Below are positions 12,005-24,500 of a stretch of 64,000 nt of DNA, one piece after another. The DNA comes from Monosporascus cannonballus (taxonomy: Eukaryota > Ascomycota > Sordariomycetes > Xylariales): assembly GCA_004154925.1 (NCBI GenBank), contig QJNS01000021.1, forward strand, positions 248,001-312,000. Reading direction: 5' to 3'. The position numbers and the translations under genes were made by a program. The notes under the pieces were generated by a model. That model worked only from the letters and a program-made list of their open reading frames with translations, was not told the DNA's origin and did not search any database. How positions within the stretch are numbered: the stretch's first letter is position 1; each line of letters begins with the position of its first letter.

Positions 12005-12943
12005 CTAGAATGCGACTCTCCGTTTCCGCCCCGTGTACTTAGAAGTCGCCTTCACTACCTTGCCCTTCCGCTCCATCTGCTCCTTCTTCCTGATGATCCA
12101 CGCCTTGCTGCCCTTCTTGATTTCGCCCCTGCCGTTCTGGCCCTTGCGCCTGGGATCGAGGACATCGACATTGTCCATGTCCTTGATGACATCAGTGATG
12201 TCACCGCCGTTAGCATCCACGGCGCCGCCGCCGACGGTAAGCACGAGGTAGTACTTGACGTTCTTGGTCTCGGGGTCGTCCTCGAGCAGGCCGGCGCCGA
12301 AGCCGGCCTTGACGGCAGCGCCGGTGATCATCTTCTTCTGCTCGTCGTTCTTGGGGTAGAACTGGCAGACGGCGCGCCCCCCGCGGCGCAGGCTCGCGTA
12401 GAGGCCGTTGAAGAAGCGGGCGAGGCGGCCGGCGGGCGACACCTCGCTCGTCTCGGCGTTGCACAGCCACTGGATGGCGCTGATGCTGACGGCGGCGTCG
12501 AAGGTGCCCGCGCGGAACGGCACGCCCTGCCCGATATCGGCCAACAGCAGGTCGCCCTCGACGTCCCGCTGCAGCGCCACGTCCAGCATCGACGCCGATA
12601 TGTCCATCCCAACCCAGACGTGGGGCCCGCCCTCCTCGGGTGGCATCGAGGAGAGGATCTCCCCCGACAGGCCGCTCCCGCAACCGACGTCGAGGATGAA
12701 GGACGGCGAGCGGAGGTCAAGGAGCTCGAGGGCGCGGTGGGTCATGGACGCCTGGATGTTTTGGATTCGTGACGAGGTCGTGTATTTCCGCGCCTCGGTG
12801 TCATTATAATGGACGTCCGCGGACCTTACGACGGTTAGCGACTCGGCTGGCTTGTTGCTGGTTTGTTGGTGGAAGGGTGGGGTGTGGAAGAAAGGGGGGG
12901 AGGGGGGGTTGGGTTCATACAGAGTATCCTCTGGCCGGGACAT
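12005..12943 (-). CDS. BUD23: 18S rRNA (guanine-N7) methyltransferase Bud23
   Basis: This SAM-dependent enzyme methylates a guanine of 18S rRNA during late 40S maturation in nucleus and cytoplasm, working with Trm112. Visible hallmarks: SAM motif I ILDVGCGSGLSG, VGMDIS, AISISAIQWLCNA-like VSISAIQWLCNAETS, FFNGLYASLRRGG, AVCQFYPKND, and the basic C-terminus KYTGRKRRVAF, all in the order of yeast Bud23. The frame is open over 312 codons, but residues 9-40 (proline-rich) are foreign to the family. They correspond to a 96-nt intron, 12920-12825, with donor GTATGA, branch site GCTAAC and acceptor TAAG. Removing it joins exon 1 (12943-12921) to exon 2 (12824-12005) and gives MSRPEDTLSADVHYND, matching the yeast start. 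The predicted protein is then 280 aa (yeast about 275). It is divergently placed with SVP26. Exon 2 is strikingly GC-rich between about 12250 and 12800. Confidence 0.95.
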   Translation of the reverse strand: MSRPEDTLYEPNPPSPPFFHTPPFHQQTSNKPAESLTVVRSADVHYNDTEARKYTTSSRIQNIQASMTHRALELLDLRSPSFILDVGCGSGLSGEILSSMPPEEGGPHVWVGMDISASMLDVALQRDVEGDLLLADIGQGVPFRAGTFDAAVSISAIQWLCNAETSEVSPAGRLARFFNGLYASLRRGGRAVCQFYPKNDEQKKMITGAAVKAGFGAGLLEDDPETKNVKYYLVLTVGGGAVDANGGDITDVIKDMDNVDVLDPRRKGQNGRGEIKKGSKAWIIRKKEQMERKGKVVKATSKYTGRKRRVAF

Positions 12944-13509
12944 GGTGATTGTGATGATATAATTGTCGCCGTCGAGTGTATACCGGGCTCTTTTGGTTCA
13001 TAAATGGTCGGTCATATGTCATTTGCAGGAGCTAGATAGCCCGCATACCAATTCGTTTTTGTAGGTTTCGTAGTGCACGGGTTGATGTCCCATCCATCTG
13101 CATGGGCAAGTGTGATTTCCCCATAAACTTTTTAGTGGAGAAAGTTCTTATCGGAGCCGGCATCCCATGTGGGGCAGATAAAGACCGGGCGATCTTCCAT
13201 GTCGGATGATTCCAACCTCCGAATCTCCGTCAGGTACCTATGTACCTACCTAGTAGGTACCTAGGTACCTCCCAGTATGCCGAGGACCGTGGGCAGCTCC
13301 TGTATGGGGAGAGCGATATCGGGATGGATACTCGGCGCCGAAACAGCCCGTCCAATCAGACTCCGGCCGGCCCTTGTCCGAAAGCTTAATTTAAGATTTA
13401 GGCAAAGGTGGCTCCAAGAATCCTACAGAATCAGTCCGAGCCAAACGCGTTCTTGCAACTCTGCTCCGTTCCTCTCTTCACACGCCATGATCTTGTGATA
13501 CCTGTTAAG
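12944..13509. promoter_or_regulatory. Shared divergent promoter region of BUD23 and SVP26
   Basis: The two genes start 566 bp apart on opposite strands, so this interval must hold both promoters. No TATA box or known operator is convincing. The only striking structure is the palindromic TAGGTACC cluster at 13231-13271 (separate entry). Confidence 0.6.
13231..13271. repeat. Palindromic GGTACCTA cluster
   Basis: Within 41 bp the motif GGTACCTA/TAGGTACC and close variants (CCTACCTA, TAGGTACC) recur several times in both orientations. This gives a small palindromic array about 240 bp upstream of the SVP26 start. It may be a short repeat array or a transcription-factor site cluster; the sequence alone does not decide. 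Confidence 0.6.
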
Positions 13510-14300
13510 ATGTGGGTTTTACCTCTTGTCGGCTATCTCGGCTCCATCGTGGGCTTTTGTTTCCTGACACTCGCCATCGGTATGCCAATTCGTACTTCGC
13601 TCCCTCTCGGTGGGAAGGTCTCGAAGCGCTCTTGTGGCTAATTCTTCCGTTCCAGCTTCCGGTCTCTATTACCTCTCCGAGCTCGTCGAAGAACATACCG
13701 TCATCGCGAAGCGCCTCCTCAAGCGCCTGATCTACTTCGTCATTGGCCTACAGATTACACTCTGTGTTATCGATAGGTTCCCACTGGGGTTGACCCTTCT
13801 GGGTGTCGGATCTCATGTAGCCTATTTGGGGAATATGCGGCGATTCCCCTTCGTCAAGTTAACGGATCCTCTGTTTCTCGTCTCATGTGGTATGTGCTCC
13901 GCTCCTGGAACAAGACTCGTAGTAGGCGTAAGGGTTGCTGATCTGCGTTGCAGTGCTCGTCCTTGCCAACCACTATTTCTGGTTCCGACACTTCTCTGCC
14001 TTGCAACAACGGTCATATTCCAGAATGTCCTCCATGTACGACCAGCCTGACGTGCCCTCCTTCACCGAGATCGCGTCGTTCTTCGGGCTATGCGTGTGGC
14101 TGGTACCCTTTGCGCTATTCGTCAGTCTGTCTGCAAGCGACAACGTCCTTCCGACGATCGGCAGCGAGCAGCCATCTCATGACGACGACAGGAAGAACAA
14201 GCGGCAGGGCATGATCAAAGTTGTGGTTGACTATGTGCTCTCGGCCATCGGGCAAGTTGGGCGTCTGGCTGGTTTGAAGAAGCAAGAAGACCGATTCTGA
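13510..14300 (+). CDS. SVP26: SVP26/TEX261-family ER-Golgi membrane protein
   Basis: Svp26 is an integral membrane cargo adaptor that helps load glycosyltransferases into COPII vesicles and is found in early Golgi compartments. Three exons are predicted: 13510-13579, 13656-13889 and 13954-14300. The 76-nt and 64-nt introns both have GTATG donors and CAG acceptors. Both junctions restore family residues: exon 1 to 2 gives LAIASGLYYLSELVEEHT, and exon 2 to 3 gives FLVSCVLVLANHYFWF. The product is 216 aa (yeast 228). Four hydrophobic segments are visible: the N-terminus (WVLPLVGYLGSIVGFCFLTL), one after the LLKRL motif, one at FLVSCVLVLANHYF, and ASFFGLCVWLVPFALFVSLS. The tail is polar and basic. 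The ATG at 13510 is the first in frame. The intron structure is inferred from homology and splice signals. Confidence 0.93.
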
Positions 14301-16593
14301 GCGTAGCCCGGCCCTTTTTTTTTCTTCTTCTTCTTCTTCGAGAAATGTACGGGCGCTGTACGATTCTTGTACACCAATTTACAGTCATTACTTAGTAATG
14401 CTTGATGCACCCAATTGCATGCGTGCCGGTGAGTACGCCCCTAGCCTATCTGGTCGAGGTATTGATCGACTGACTTTGTTAAGGACGTCGCAAATGCGGC
14501 TTTAGCTTCAGCAGGGACCATGTATCAAATGTAGGGAATTTACCCTGGTGGTAGCCCACGCACTATGAGCCGAGGCTTTTCATACCTGCTGCGTTATCGC
14601 GACACTCCACATATGGTGAGTCATGTGCATTATCCACAGCAAGAAAACTCCATGTCCCATTGTGATGACCCTCTCCAAATGATATGCTAGATTGTAACTG
14701 AGTCAATGACTTTGATCAAAAAAATTTGGATATTTCTACTGATCATTCCCGCGAACCTCCATTGATTTTTCAAAGTCTGTTTAAAGTCCAGAGCTGACAC
14801 ACTGATCACTAAGGGGAAACGAAGTCATTGGGTTAAGGCGTAGACCCACGCCTACAGCTGTCCCACAAAGCAGCTTTCTAAGCCCATGCACCGCCTCATA
14901 GGAGCCTGTCCCCTTTGATACGAATAAGGGTTTGCCTTCCCGTTGGGGCTTTACAGTCCATCCGTGCGGAGATGGCCCGGGGAGTAGTAATTGCACAGCC
15001 CGAGAGGGCGTTTGGAAACCAGCATGAATGTTTCTCGGTTCCTTAAGGAAAGGGAGCGTTAAGAATCACAACCGTAGGGATGTTTGAGGAGCGGCAAGAA
15101 TGATATACTTATGGGGTTCATGATGTGGCAAACATGATGTGCTTAAGAATCTCTTTATACGATAGGGATCAGGAGATTGCCCCATTCAGCTCCCATTACA
15201 ACTATGCCACTGGAAGTCCAACTAACTTCAAGCACCGGGCATACTGGGTACGCATTGGCCTTCCCCATTTCAGCAGTACCTTCGAATCGTCAAAGCCACC
15301 CCTCAAGCAAAGCGCCAGCGCGGTTAGGGTCCGGGTACGTGGTTAGGAATCACTAGGGCCAATGGTTGGGATCGCGATCAGTTAGGGTAAAAGTTAGGTG
15401 CCAGAAGGTTTGAGGAGTTGGCGAGAGCCCCCTCTATTGATTGGTGTATATGTTAATAGCGGCGGCGGTGAGGGTGATGGTGATGGTGGTGACAGTTATG
15501 GTGGTTGAAAGTGGTAGTGATAGCAAGGCGGAGGTGCTTCCAAGAGCGGCTAATCACCCCATAATTATATGATCTTTCTCCCGTGGTCTGATCTTCAAGG
15601 ACGATATGTACCATGGTACAGAAACTTTTAACGACCTCCACAAAGATCGATGCGCAATGCTAAGAGGCCTGTATTCGATTTCAAACGGATAATATAAGTT
15701 GCTCGTGTTCTTACATGTAGGCTTTGTTATCTCGGCTGTGTTCGTCAACCTGTCAAATCCGCAAATACGCATAATTCATAGCCAATGGGGAGAATTTTTA
15801 TTTTGCAGCCTGAATGCTTTTTTTTAATACTGCAGCCTGGATGCTCCGTGGGAAACTCTGCTTGGCATGGAATGTGGATATATTCCTTACCAACAGACCA
15901 CGTTCTTTGAGGTCTACTGCAATTGTCCAATCATTATCGATACGGAGCAAGTCTTAGTATCCTTTCAACTCAGCCCATCCGCCAGGGCATCAGGCTTACT
16001 GTCAATATGCCATGTGCCGTATAGCCCCCGGGAAAGCACAGGAGGTGGCTCAGTCACAGGTAGATGCCGCTGTTCCAACCTCATGCTACAATACCCCACA
16101 CAAATCGGATCCTTCGACCTAAATAATGATGAGAACGCATGGTACATATCCACCGGTATTTCAGAGCCGGAAGGGAATTCTGTTGCCTAATATTTCAGGA
16201 ACAATTCGTGTTGCAGACCGCTTAGGATGCTATAGAGCTATTAGACCGGGCACTCCTCGTTAAGATGCCCAATGGCCCTCCTGTGCCCGGAGGCTTTAAA
16301 GCTAAATTACTTCGTCTAGTCGCGCTTCAAGCAATAAGCGCTCACTCTCAAGTATCAACTCCAAACAGCTGTTTGCCGAACAACTCTCACTCGGACTTTG
16401 CACTGGCGCTTATACAACTGGAAAATGTGCGGTGCCGCCACCTGGAGCGCAAGCAGAAAGTGATGGCACAGAACTGTTTCCGCGAACAAAGCACTTCGTC
16501 TCTCCGCCTGTAGAGTCCCAAACCTACCCTAATTCGTTCTTCACGACACCAACCAGGCCCCCTGAGAGGCCTAGGCATGCTCAAACTGAAAAC
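14301..16593. other. Intergenic, no gene recognised
   Basis: It begins with the 3' region of SVP26 and includes a pyrimidine microsatellite (T-run then TTC repeats, 14314-14339). A GGT/GAT-rich tract at about 15455-15510 would read as a histidine-rich peptide on the minus strand but looks like low-complexity DNA. The last few hundred bases are the promoter of the ABC transporter gene. No RNA gene or mobile element is visible. Confidence 0.5.
14314..14339. repeat. Poly-T/TTC microsatellite
   Basis: A run of T is followed by tandem TTC triplets about 20 bp after the SVP26 stop codon. It is a simple repeat in the 3' flank. Confidence 0.9.
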
Positions 16594-19500
16594 ATGGCCC
16601 ATCCTTCGACCGCGGCGAGACCCCATCTATTCTGGCGCCAAACCTGGGCGCTGGTGAGAAAGAACTTCCTCATCGTTGTCGCCAGGAGCTGGCTTTCCAC
16701 CCTCATACGATCTCTCATATTGCCCATCGCACTTCTCGTCGTCCTTCTCGAGATACAAAATTTCATGAGTACCGGGAACGTATACGGCTTCGGCAGCCCT
16801 AACAAAATCCCGTCCCTAGCCGACTCCGTTGACGACAAGAAGCTCGTCTTTGTCAATTCGCCTGAGCTGGGCCCTGACTTCCCACCGATCTTTGAGAAGA
16901 TTGTCGGCCCCTTGGGTGCCGACGCAGTGCTCCAGCTCCGCAATGAGGGAGAGATCGAAAGAACCTGCCCCGTTGACTACAATGGAAATTCACCATGCCA
17001 TGCTGTAGTCCTCTTCAACGACTCCCCTCTCAGCGATAGGCCTGGGGCTCTCTGGAACTACACTATCCGAACAGATCCTATTTATTTGAGAGGCGCTTAC
17101 AACCCTTTCGGCACGGAAGGGGCCATCGAGGATCTCTTTCTTCCCCTACAAATCGCGATTGAGAACGCCATCACTAACTCCACGACCACCCCTGACCTTC
17201 TGAAATACACATATAGATTCGGTTCACAGGAAGAGGCCGAGGCTGTGGAGAGGGATGTCTTTTTAGAAGTCTGTCTATACATCTTGACGTTCGTCTTTTT
17301 CATGACGATGATGCCGGTCGCCCACCACGTCGCCGGCATGGTCGCCGGGGAACGGGAGTCCGGGATGTCCGACCTAATCGATGCCATGGGAGGTGGTGTG
17401 ACAACCCCAAGAGTTTTAAGCTACGTAATATCCTTTTATATCCTGTATCTACCACTTTGGATTATGCTCGGATCAGGTATGTCCCCAGCGTTTGCTTCTT
17501 GATGTCCTATATGATCCACATGCTTACTTTAAATAGTATTCTGGCACCTGCTTCAACTAAAAACAACTCTATGTGTCACATTATTCTGGCAGATACTCAC
17601 GGGTTGGGCAGTGACGAGCTGGAGCATTTTTGGGGCTGCTTTCTTTAAGCGATCCTCCATTGCAGCAATCGCTGTGCCATTGATTTGTCTCCTTCTTGCC
17701 GCACTCGCCGCCTACCAGGAAAACCTTCAGGTACCTCCTGTATTTGCGCAGACCGCCTCTTTGGGCTTCCTATTTCCGAGCATGAATTATGTCTTCTTCC
17801 TCGGTTTCTTACTGAAGTCAGAACTTGCGGGTCGTCCCGTCCGCATGCACGTTCCAATCCCGACTGAGGACTTGGACATAGCGATTCCAGGCCAGGCGAC
17901 AGGCTCAAACTGGGTTAACCGGACGGGACCTTACTTCCTCTTCATTTTCCTTGCTGTTCAGATAATCGGCTACCCGCTACTCGCCATACTCGTCGAACAC
18001 TACCTGCATGGAAACAACAGCAGGCACCGGCGCTTCAACGCGAATCCTGGAGAAGACCATGTCGCGGTTCAAACGGCTGATCTAAAGAAACATTATTACC
18101 CAGGTTTCTTTGAGAGGTGGTTCTGTTGCTCCCGCAAGCCTGTAGTGAAAGCTGTGGACGGGTTGGATCTGGTGAGCCAGAAGAACCAGATTCTCTGCCT
18201 GCTGGGCCCTAATGGATCAGGGAAAACGACGACGCTGGGTATGCTCGCAGGATTTGAAGCGCCAACTGGCGGTTCAATTCAGATCAACGCATTGCCGTCT
18301 CAATTAGGTACGTTAAGCTCCGTCGGGTTGGCGGAGATTCCAGCTAATCCCCCCCAGGCATATGCCCTCAGCGTAATGTCCTCTTCGACAACCTGACCGT
18401 CTACGAGCACCTTGTTATATGGAATACACTCAAGGGCAACTTAGAGGACGAAGCGTCACTGGAGAGCTTAATTGAGGGGTGCGACCTCAGGCTGAAGAGA
18501 AACAGCCTCTCCAGGAATCTCAGCGGCGGCATGAAACGGAAACTGCAGCTTGCGTGCATGCTCGTAGGGGGCAGCTCTATCTGTTTGCTTGATGAGGTAA
18601 CTTCCGGCCTTGATCCCCTCTCCCGAAGGGTGATCTGGAACGCGATTCTACGCGAGCGTTCGCACAGAACCATGATCCTAACGACACATTTTCTCGACGA
18701 GAGCGAGGTCCTGTCGGATCACATCGCTATCCTCTCTCTGGGCAAGACAAAATGCCAAGGCACCCCTGCCGAGCTGAAGAACCAGTATGGAGGCGGCTAC
18801 CGCGTTCACATCCCTAAAAGCGAAGATTTGTCGAGAATCCAGTACCCTGTGGTCGAGAAGCGCGACCGTTATGTGTGCACAACACCAGATTCGGCTTCTG
18901 CTGCTGCACTGCTTGCCACTCTAGAGAGCTTTGATGATTCAGAACTCAGCGTTACCGGTCCTACCGTTGAAGACGTATTTCTGAAGGTTTCCGACGAGCC
19001 GCACGGTACCGCCGACGACAAGCTAGAAGAAACATCGACTGAAGAAGCAGCCCCTATCCAATGGACGACACCCACAACGGCGCCGTCCGGGGTATCTCTT
19101 TTCCTCAATCAAGTTCGGGCGCTTATGCTAAAACGGTTCATCATCCTTCGCTCAGCCTGGTGGGCGTACTTTTTTGCGATGGGAATACCCGTCGTCACTG
19201 TCGCGTTCCTCGGATCCTTCCTCGAGAAATATGAAGTCCCCACATGCAATAACCTCCTACAATACGAACCCTACGATTTGCAACTCAGCCAGTACCCTGT
19301 ATCAATGGCATTAGGTCCGCAATCGGCCAACGAATCTGTTATGGACGTCATCGATACCACTTATTCAGGTTCATATATAGCGCTGAATGATCTTTACGTA
19401 CTGAACAGTCGCGAGGGTTTTGTAGATTTTGTCCGCGATAACGCTGATAACCTATTCAACGGCGGCCTTTGGATGGACAACGATAGCGCCCCTATCGTTG

Positions 19501-21586
19501 CCGTACCGGTAGATGCCTTTGGTCCGCAGATTGCTATGACGCTGCTCAACCTTATGAACCAGGCTCAAAGCGGAGTGAATATTACAACTTATAGGGCACA
19601 ACTGATGTCCTATTCCCAGGCCGCTATGGGGAACAGCATGATTTGGGTGAGCGTATTCTGTCTACTGATGGCGCTATACCCGGCCTTCTTCGCCCTTTAC
19701 CCGACCTACGAGCGGAAGTCCCAAGTTCGAGCACTGCAATACTCGAACGGCATTCGACCGTTTCCCCTGCTGCTATCCTACATGATGTTCGACTTCATCT
19801 TCGTCTTAGTCGTTTCGATACTTTGCACCCTCTTGATCTCCTCTCAGGCCCCCTGGTTCGGGCTCGGATACCTGTTCCTCGTACAGGCCCTTTACGGCAT
19901 GGCGTCTATCTTGTTTGCGTACCTGATCTCTCTCATGACTCGGTCACAGCCCGCGGCTTTCGCCTCGGCTGTGCTTGCCATGGCTGTGATGTACATTCTC
20001 GCCGTCACAGCGTTCCAGGTAAGCAGTCGTATACGCCTTTCCCTCATTGGGACGTCACCTAACACAAACTTGGACAGATGACCCAAACGAGTCTAACTGG
20101 TAACTTGACGGCGCAAAATGGCTTGACGTTCGGCCTGGGCCTCCTATTCCCCATCCAGAACCTCCTCACCGGTGTAGCTATGGGTCTCAACACGTACACC
20201 GTTCGCTGCAGGGGCCTCGAGATGATCTCGGACCCCGGGTCGATATATGCCTATGGTGGGCCAATCATGGTTCTCATCTTCCAAGTCATCTGGCTCTTCT
20301 GTCTTCTGCTGTGGCTCGAGGGGGGAAGCTTTTCCTGGCTCTCGAGGAGGAATACAATAGTACCTGCTCGGGATGTCGAGAAGAGCGGTCCTTCAGGGAG
20401 ACCCGACGTGGAGGCTGAGGCGGCCCGCGTGGAGGCGTCGGACTCCGACCTGTTGCGCATGCTCCATGTCACTAAGCGATTCGGTTCGCATACGGCCGTC
20501 GACAATGTATCTCTGGGTCTTAAAAAGAACGAGATCTTCGCATTGCTGGGTCCCAACGGTGCCGGCAAGACCACCTCGATCAGCATGATCCGCGGGGACC
20601 TGTCGCCAACCTCCGGGAGCATCCACCTCGAAGGCATCGACGTGCACAAGAATACTCTCCTAGCCCAGCAACACCTCGGCGGTAAGTCCACCCATCCCTG
20701 TCCCCTGTCATGATTGAGAAAACGATCACGTGGTTAACTAAGAAAAATCGCAGTCTGCCCACAGTTCGACGCTCTGGACATGCTGACGGTGCGCGAGCAC
20801 CTGGCCTTCTACGCGCGGTGCAAGGGGCTCCCGGACGTCAAGGCGACGACGGCGCGCGCGATGGCGCAGGTCGGGATCGCGGGGCACGCGGACAAGATGG
20901 CGGCGAGGCTGTCGGGCGGCAACAAGCGCAAGCTGGGCCTGGCGATCGCGCTGCTGGGCGACCCGCCGGTGCTGCTGCTCGACGAGCCGAGCAGCGCGAT
21001 GGACGCAGCGTCGAAGCGCGCCCTCTGGCGCACCCTCGAGGCCGTGAGCCCGGGCCGCTCCGTGCTGCTGACGACGCACTCCATGGAGGAGGCCGACGCG
21101 CTCGCCGGCCGCGCCGCCATCGTCGCGGGGCGCCTGCTCGCCGTCGGCTCCACCCGCGAGCTCCGCCGCGCCCACTCCAACGAGTACCACGTCCACCTCG
21201 TGCTGGGGACGGCCCCGCTGTCCCCGGCCGAGGAGATGCGCTGCGTCGCCGACTGGGTCGGCGGCGTGTTCCCCGGCGTCCGGTTCGAGGGCCGGAACCT
21301 GGGCGGCCAGGTCCGGTTTACGGTCCCCGCCGACAGCAAGGTTCCCGATACGGGGGTCCCTGCCCCCGCCCCCGCCGCCGAGGGCGGCGAGCGTCCCCGC
21401 GCGCGGAACAGCCAGAGTTTCGTGAGGTACTTGATCGAGACGCTCGAGGCGCACAAGGAGCCGCTCGGCGTCGATTGCTACAGCATCGGCGCAGCGACCA
21501 TGGAGTCTGTTTTCCTATCCGTGGTCAAGGAGAGCGATGCCGTGGAGGACGAGGACCCCCGGAGGAAGCGCTGGTGGCGTCGGTAA
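16594..21586 (+). CDS. ABCA-type full ABC transporter (1583 aa)
   Basis: This is a membrane ATPase with two (TMD-NBD) halves, most like the ABCA family, which moves lipids or amphipathic compounds; the substrate is unknown. Five exons are predicted: 16594-17476, 17537-18307, 18358-20018, 20078-20681 and 20754-21586. Introns are 60, 50, 59 and 72 nt, and all junction phases agree to one frame. TM1 is about residues 33-53. NBD1 has Walker A GPNGSGKTT (518-526), Q-loop GICPQRNVLFDN created exactly by the second splice, signature LSGG (606-609), Walker B LLDE (to E631) and H662. NBD2 has GPNGAGKTT (1263-1271), Q-loop VCPQFDAL created by the fourth splice, LSGG (1359-1362), LLLDEP (D1383, E1384) and H1415. 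Large loops follow TM1 and the first TM of half 2, as in ABCA proteins. The start is ATG in context AAAACATGG; the frame upstream has no ATG. Exon 5 is much more GC-rich than the other exons. All catalytic residues are intact. Confidence 0.93.
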
Positions 21587-24500
21587 TCCCGCTGCGTCTT
21601 TTCGTTTCTCTTGGCTATAGCGATACCATAATTTCTATTCAGTGGTCATAGACATGGGATAGCCAGCATTCTGGCCGCCAGAGTATCAAAAGCTACATAG
21701 TCTAGCGTTGACTACTTCGTTTTGTTCGCTTCCCTGTTGGCCGATTACTATTCACGTCGACGTGCAACGCCACAACCTGGCCAGTTTGTATTGCCGCTAT
21801 TGTCTTCGGATGCCCGACGGGGCGTCGATCTATGTTAATCCACCGTATAATAATAAACAGATGATGCCTTCGCAGACAAGGCGTTTTCATGCCAAGAGTC
21901 GTGGGCTTGAAAGCCTTGGTACACGTCTTAAACCTCCTGGAGAAGTCTATTACTGAATAGGTATGCACGGCGACCTTTTCTCGGAGCCGCAGTCAAAATG
22001 GGAAATTGATTCGGGGTGCCCGGTGTGGAATTGAACAAGTACGTATAAGCTTGCGATCAGAAGCCCAATGGTGGGTAGCCGTAACCTAGCAGGGATGATA
22101 CCGTAACCGTAGAGCCCCTGAGCCGTTATTTCGCTCGAGGTGTGCTAATCACTCCATTAGTTTTTTATACGGGACGCTACGGTGCACCTGCTCTTTCTGC
22201 AGGTGGCGGTACCCCCGCGATCGTTCTAATTGGCTGCTAATGCTAATCACTTCCTTTCCATAACTCAACGGTAATCTATCCCCCTGGCGGCTTTTCAATA
22301 CCGTTTTGATCTTTAGGCGCCGTGGAATACCAACGCGAAGTCTGTTTAATTCTGCGGTTTTTATTTTGAGAGATATGTATGATTGAAATTTAAGCCAAGG
22401 CAGGCCACTGGCATTTGCCGGTCACGGATGGCGGCAACACCTTGCTCTATGGGTTGCACTAACAACCTACCCACGCTACACTCGAGTATCTACGGACGAT
22501 AGTTTTAGCTGTAACTAATAAAAGTCCGTAATTAATAGGGGAAATGCCTTTATAATCATTATTTATAAGTTGCCCGTAGGTATTAAACTTTGATAACGTA
22601 TTAGTTTACGTTATGGGTAATGAATGGGTAACCACGGGTACTCAATTTCAAACCCTACCTTGCTATCTTTCCAGAGGCTCCCTCAATGTTCCTCGAAGTT
22701 ACGTAAGTTGGCACTGTAGCCGTCAACCATGGGCGCTCAGTCAAAATTCAGGCCGTTGTGTACCTATAGGTACGATCGGAGACGTACCAGGCCTCTGTTC
22801 AACTAGCAGCTTCCCGAGTTGAGACTAGCATACTCGGTTGGATTCCGCGATCCCGAGTGCGCACACGGCCCTCCTTTCAGCTGGAGCAGCTTCCCATGCT
22901 CATGCCCTTTACGAAAATAACTATCTTCAGGTGGCGGGCTTTGCCAAAAACGCATCAGACGGAGGTCAAGTCAGTTTCGCTAATTGCAAAGTGTGAAATG
23001 AATGGAGACGAAGCAACTTTGATGGCCAAAGATAGGGGGAAGGTCTTCGTGGTCGAAACTAACTCCCGGGACGCTCGATGTCAGAGTTGTGGTGCGTCCG
23101 TTTTGACTGTTTGTAGTATTCAGGGGCCGGAAATAGGTTGGAGACCGACTTGCGCCTGTCTTGCGGGGTGATGAGATTCAAGATGTTGGAGATGCTGAGT
23201 TGCAGCGGTACAAACGCTACTCTACCTTTAGACTTCATATGCTAGAGTAAATTATTATAGAATAATTGAACTAGATGTCTTCTCAATTTGTCCCATCTGG
23301 CCAACTGCCAAAGTTGAGAAGGGCGCCAACCCCGGGAGCTTCTACTTGGCCCTTCTCTATAGGAGCAATACATTTCTGCTCTTTCACATACGACCATACC
23401 ATGTGGAAAACTCGAGATTCCGTCCGTTCTCTCCTAGATAAGCCGCATAGGGCCGGATTAAGTAGTTGCGTCGGTGACGGTCAGCGAATCCTTGGTGTAG
23501 TATGAGAGACCTTGGTGTGTAATGACTACATAAGCATACTTGGGTACACTATATGCACCACTCACGGAATCGGCCGGCGCCATTCAGATTCGGAGGGGCT
23601 GTTAAGCATGCTGTATCTTTCCGCTTTGCTGCAGACAGCATGCCTAAGCACTACCACAGCGGTAGAGCTCCCCTCGCGGGACCAAGCAGTGAACTGCCAG
23701 CCCCAGTCTTACCCCTAATACGTGCTATAGTAGGTGTCAGGATCGAGAGGGTTTCATCAATAAGAAACCGAGCCTCCTACGCACACGTTTGTTCACCACA
23801 GCCTCGAATACACCATGACTCGGAAGATCAATACAACTACCGACTAGCTGCCTCAGGGTATAATACGCCAGCCATGGCTGTGCTGTCTATCGGATGGCCT
23901 GGCTAGGGGCCCGGCCGCGTAAGCACTACGGTCCAGTTAGTAAATCGAAGGGAGCATGGCGACCCTATCCCATCGCTAAGTAGTCCTGCGCATCAACACA
24001 GCCAATGATGCCCCGGAAGTCTATCCAACCCTTCTCGCTACCTAGCGTTCGGCAACGTCGACCCCGGAGGGACGACGCGCTTGCGATCCTGCGTCGTAAG
24101 GGAAACGCTTCCCCCCGTACTTATAAGTGGGTTGAGCGGTGCCACCACCGGAAATCAGAATGGATAATCTGTGCAATAAAAACTCTTTTAACGAATGGCT
24201 CGCGACGAGGCGGGTGTTACGCTCATCATGTCTGGTGGTTCCTCGATCCGCAGCTAAGTTCCTTTAGAGTCCCGTTCACCGTTCACCGCTTACCCATCCC
24301 TTTTTTCTCCCCCCATGACACAAGTTCGATATCGAAGAAACTGGTCGAGATCGGCGAGGAAATGGTGAACCGGTAGTCGAGGACGAGTTTCGGTCAGGTG
24401 GAGGAGCCACGTGCACAAGCGGAACCGGGACCGTCGCCTCCAACTGTCGGAAGCGCATCCCGAATCGGACGTGATCCTACCGGCATCCCACCCGGCGCCA

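Noticed and set aside
12210..12809. Long open frames in the other frames of both strands over the BUD23 gene
   Set aside because: The region is GC-rich, so stops are rare in all frames. The translations are Arg/Ala/Pro-rich without domains, while the BUD23 frame matches a known family throughout.
13408..13509. Upstream extension of the SVP26 frame
   Set aside because: It begins with GTG, has no ATG, and the family starts at the ATG at 13510.
15453..15641. Minus-strand frame with a histidine-rich end
   Set aside because: The His-rich part comes from a GGT/GAT low-complexity tract; no other protein feature.
16432..16593. Upstream extension of the ABC transporter frame by 54 codons
   Set aside because: It begins with GTG. 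The ATG at 16594 is the first in frame and has a good fungal start context.
20738..21651. Three long alternative frames over the last exon of the ABC transporter
   Set aside because: Same cause: high GC content. Only the frame continuing NBD2 has motifs.
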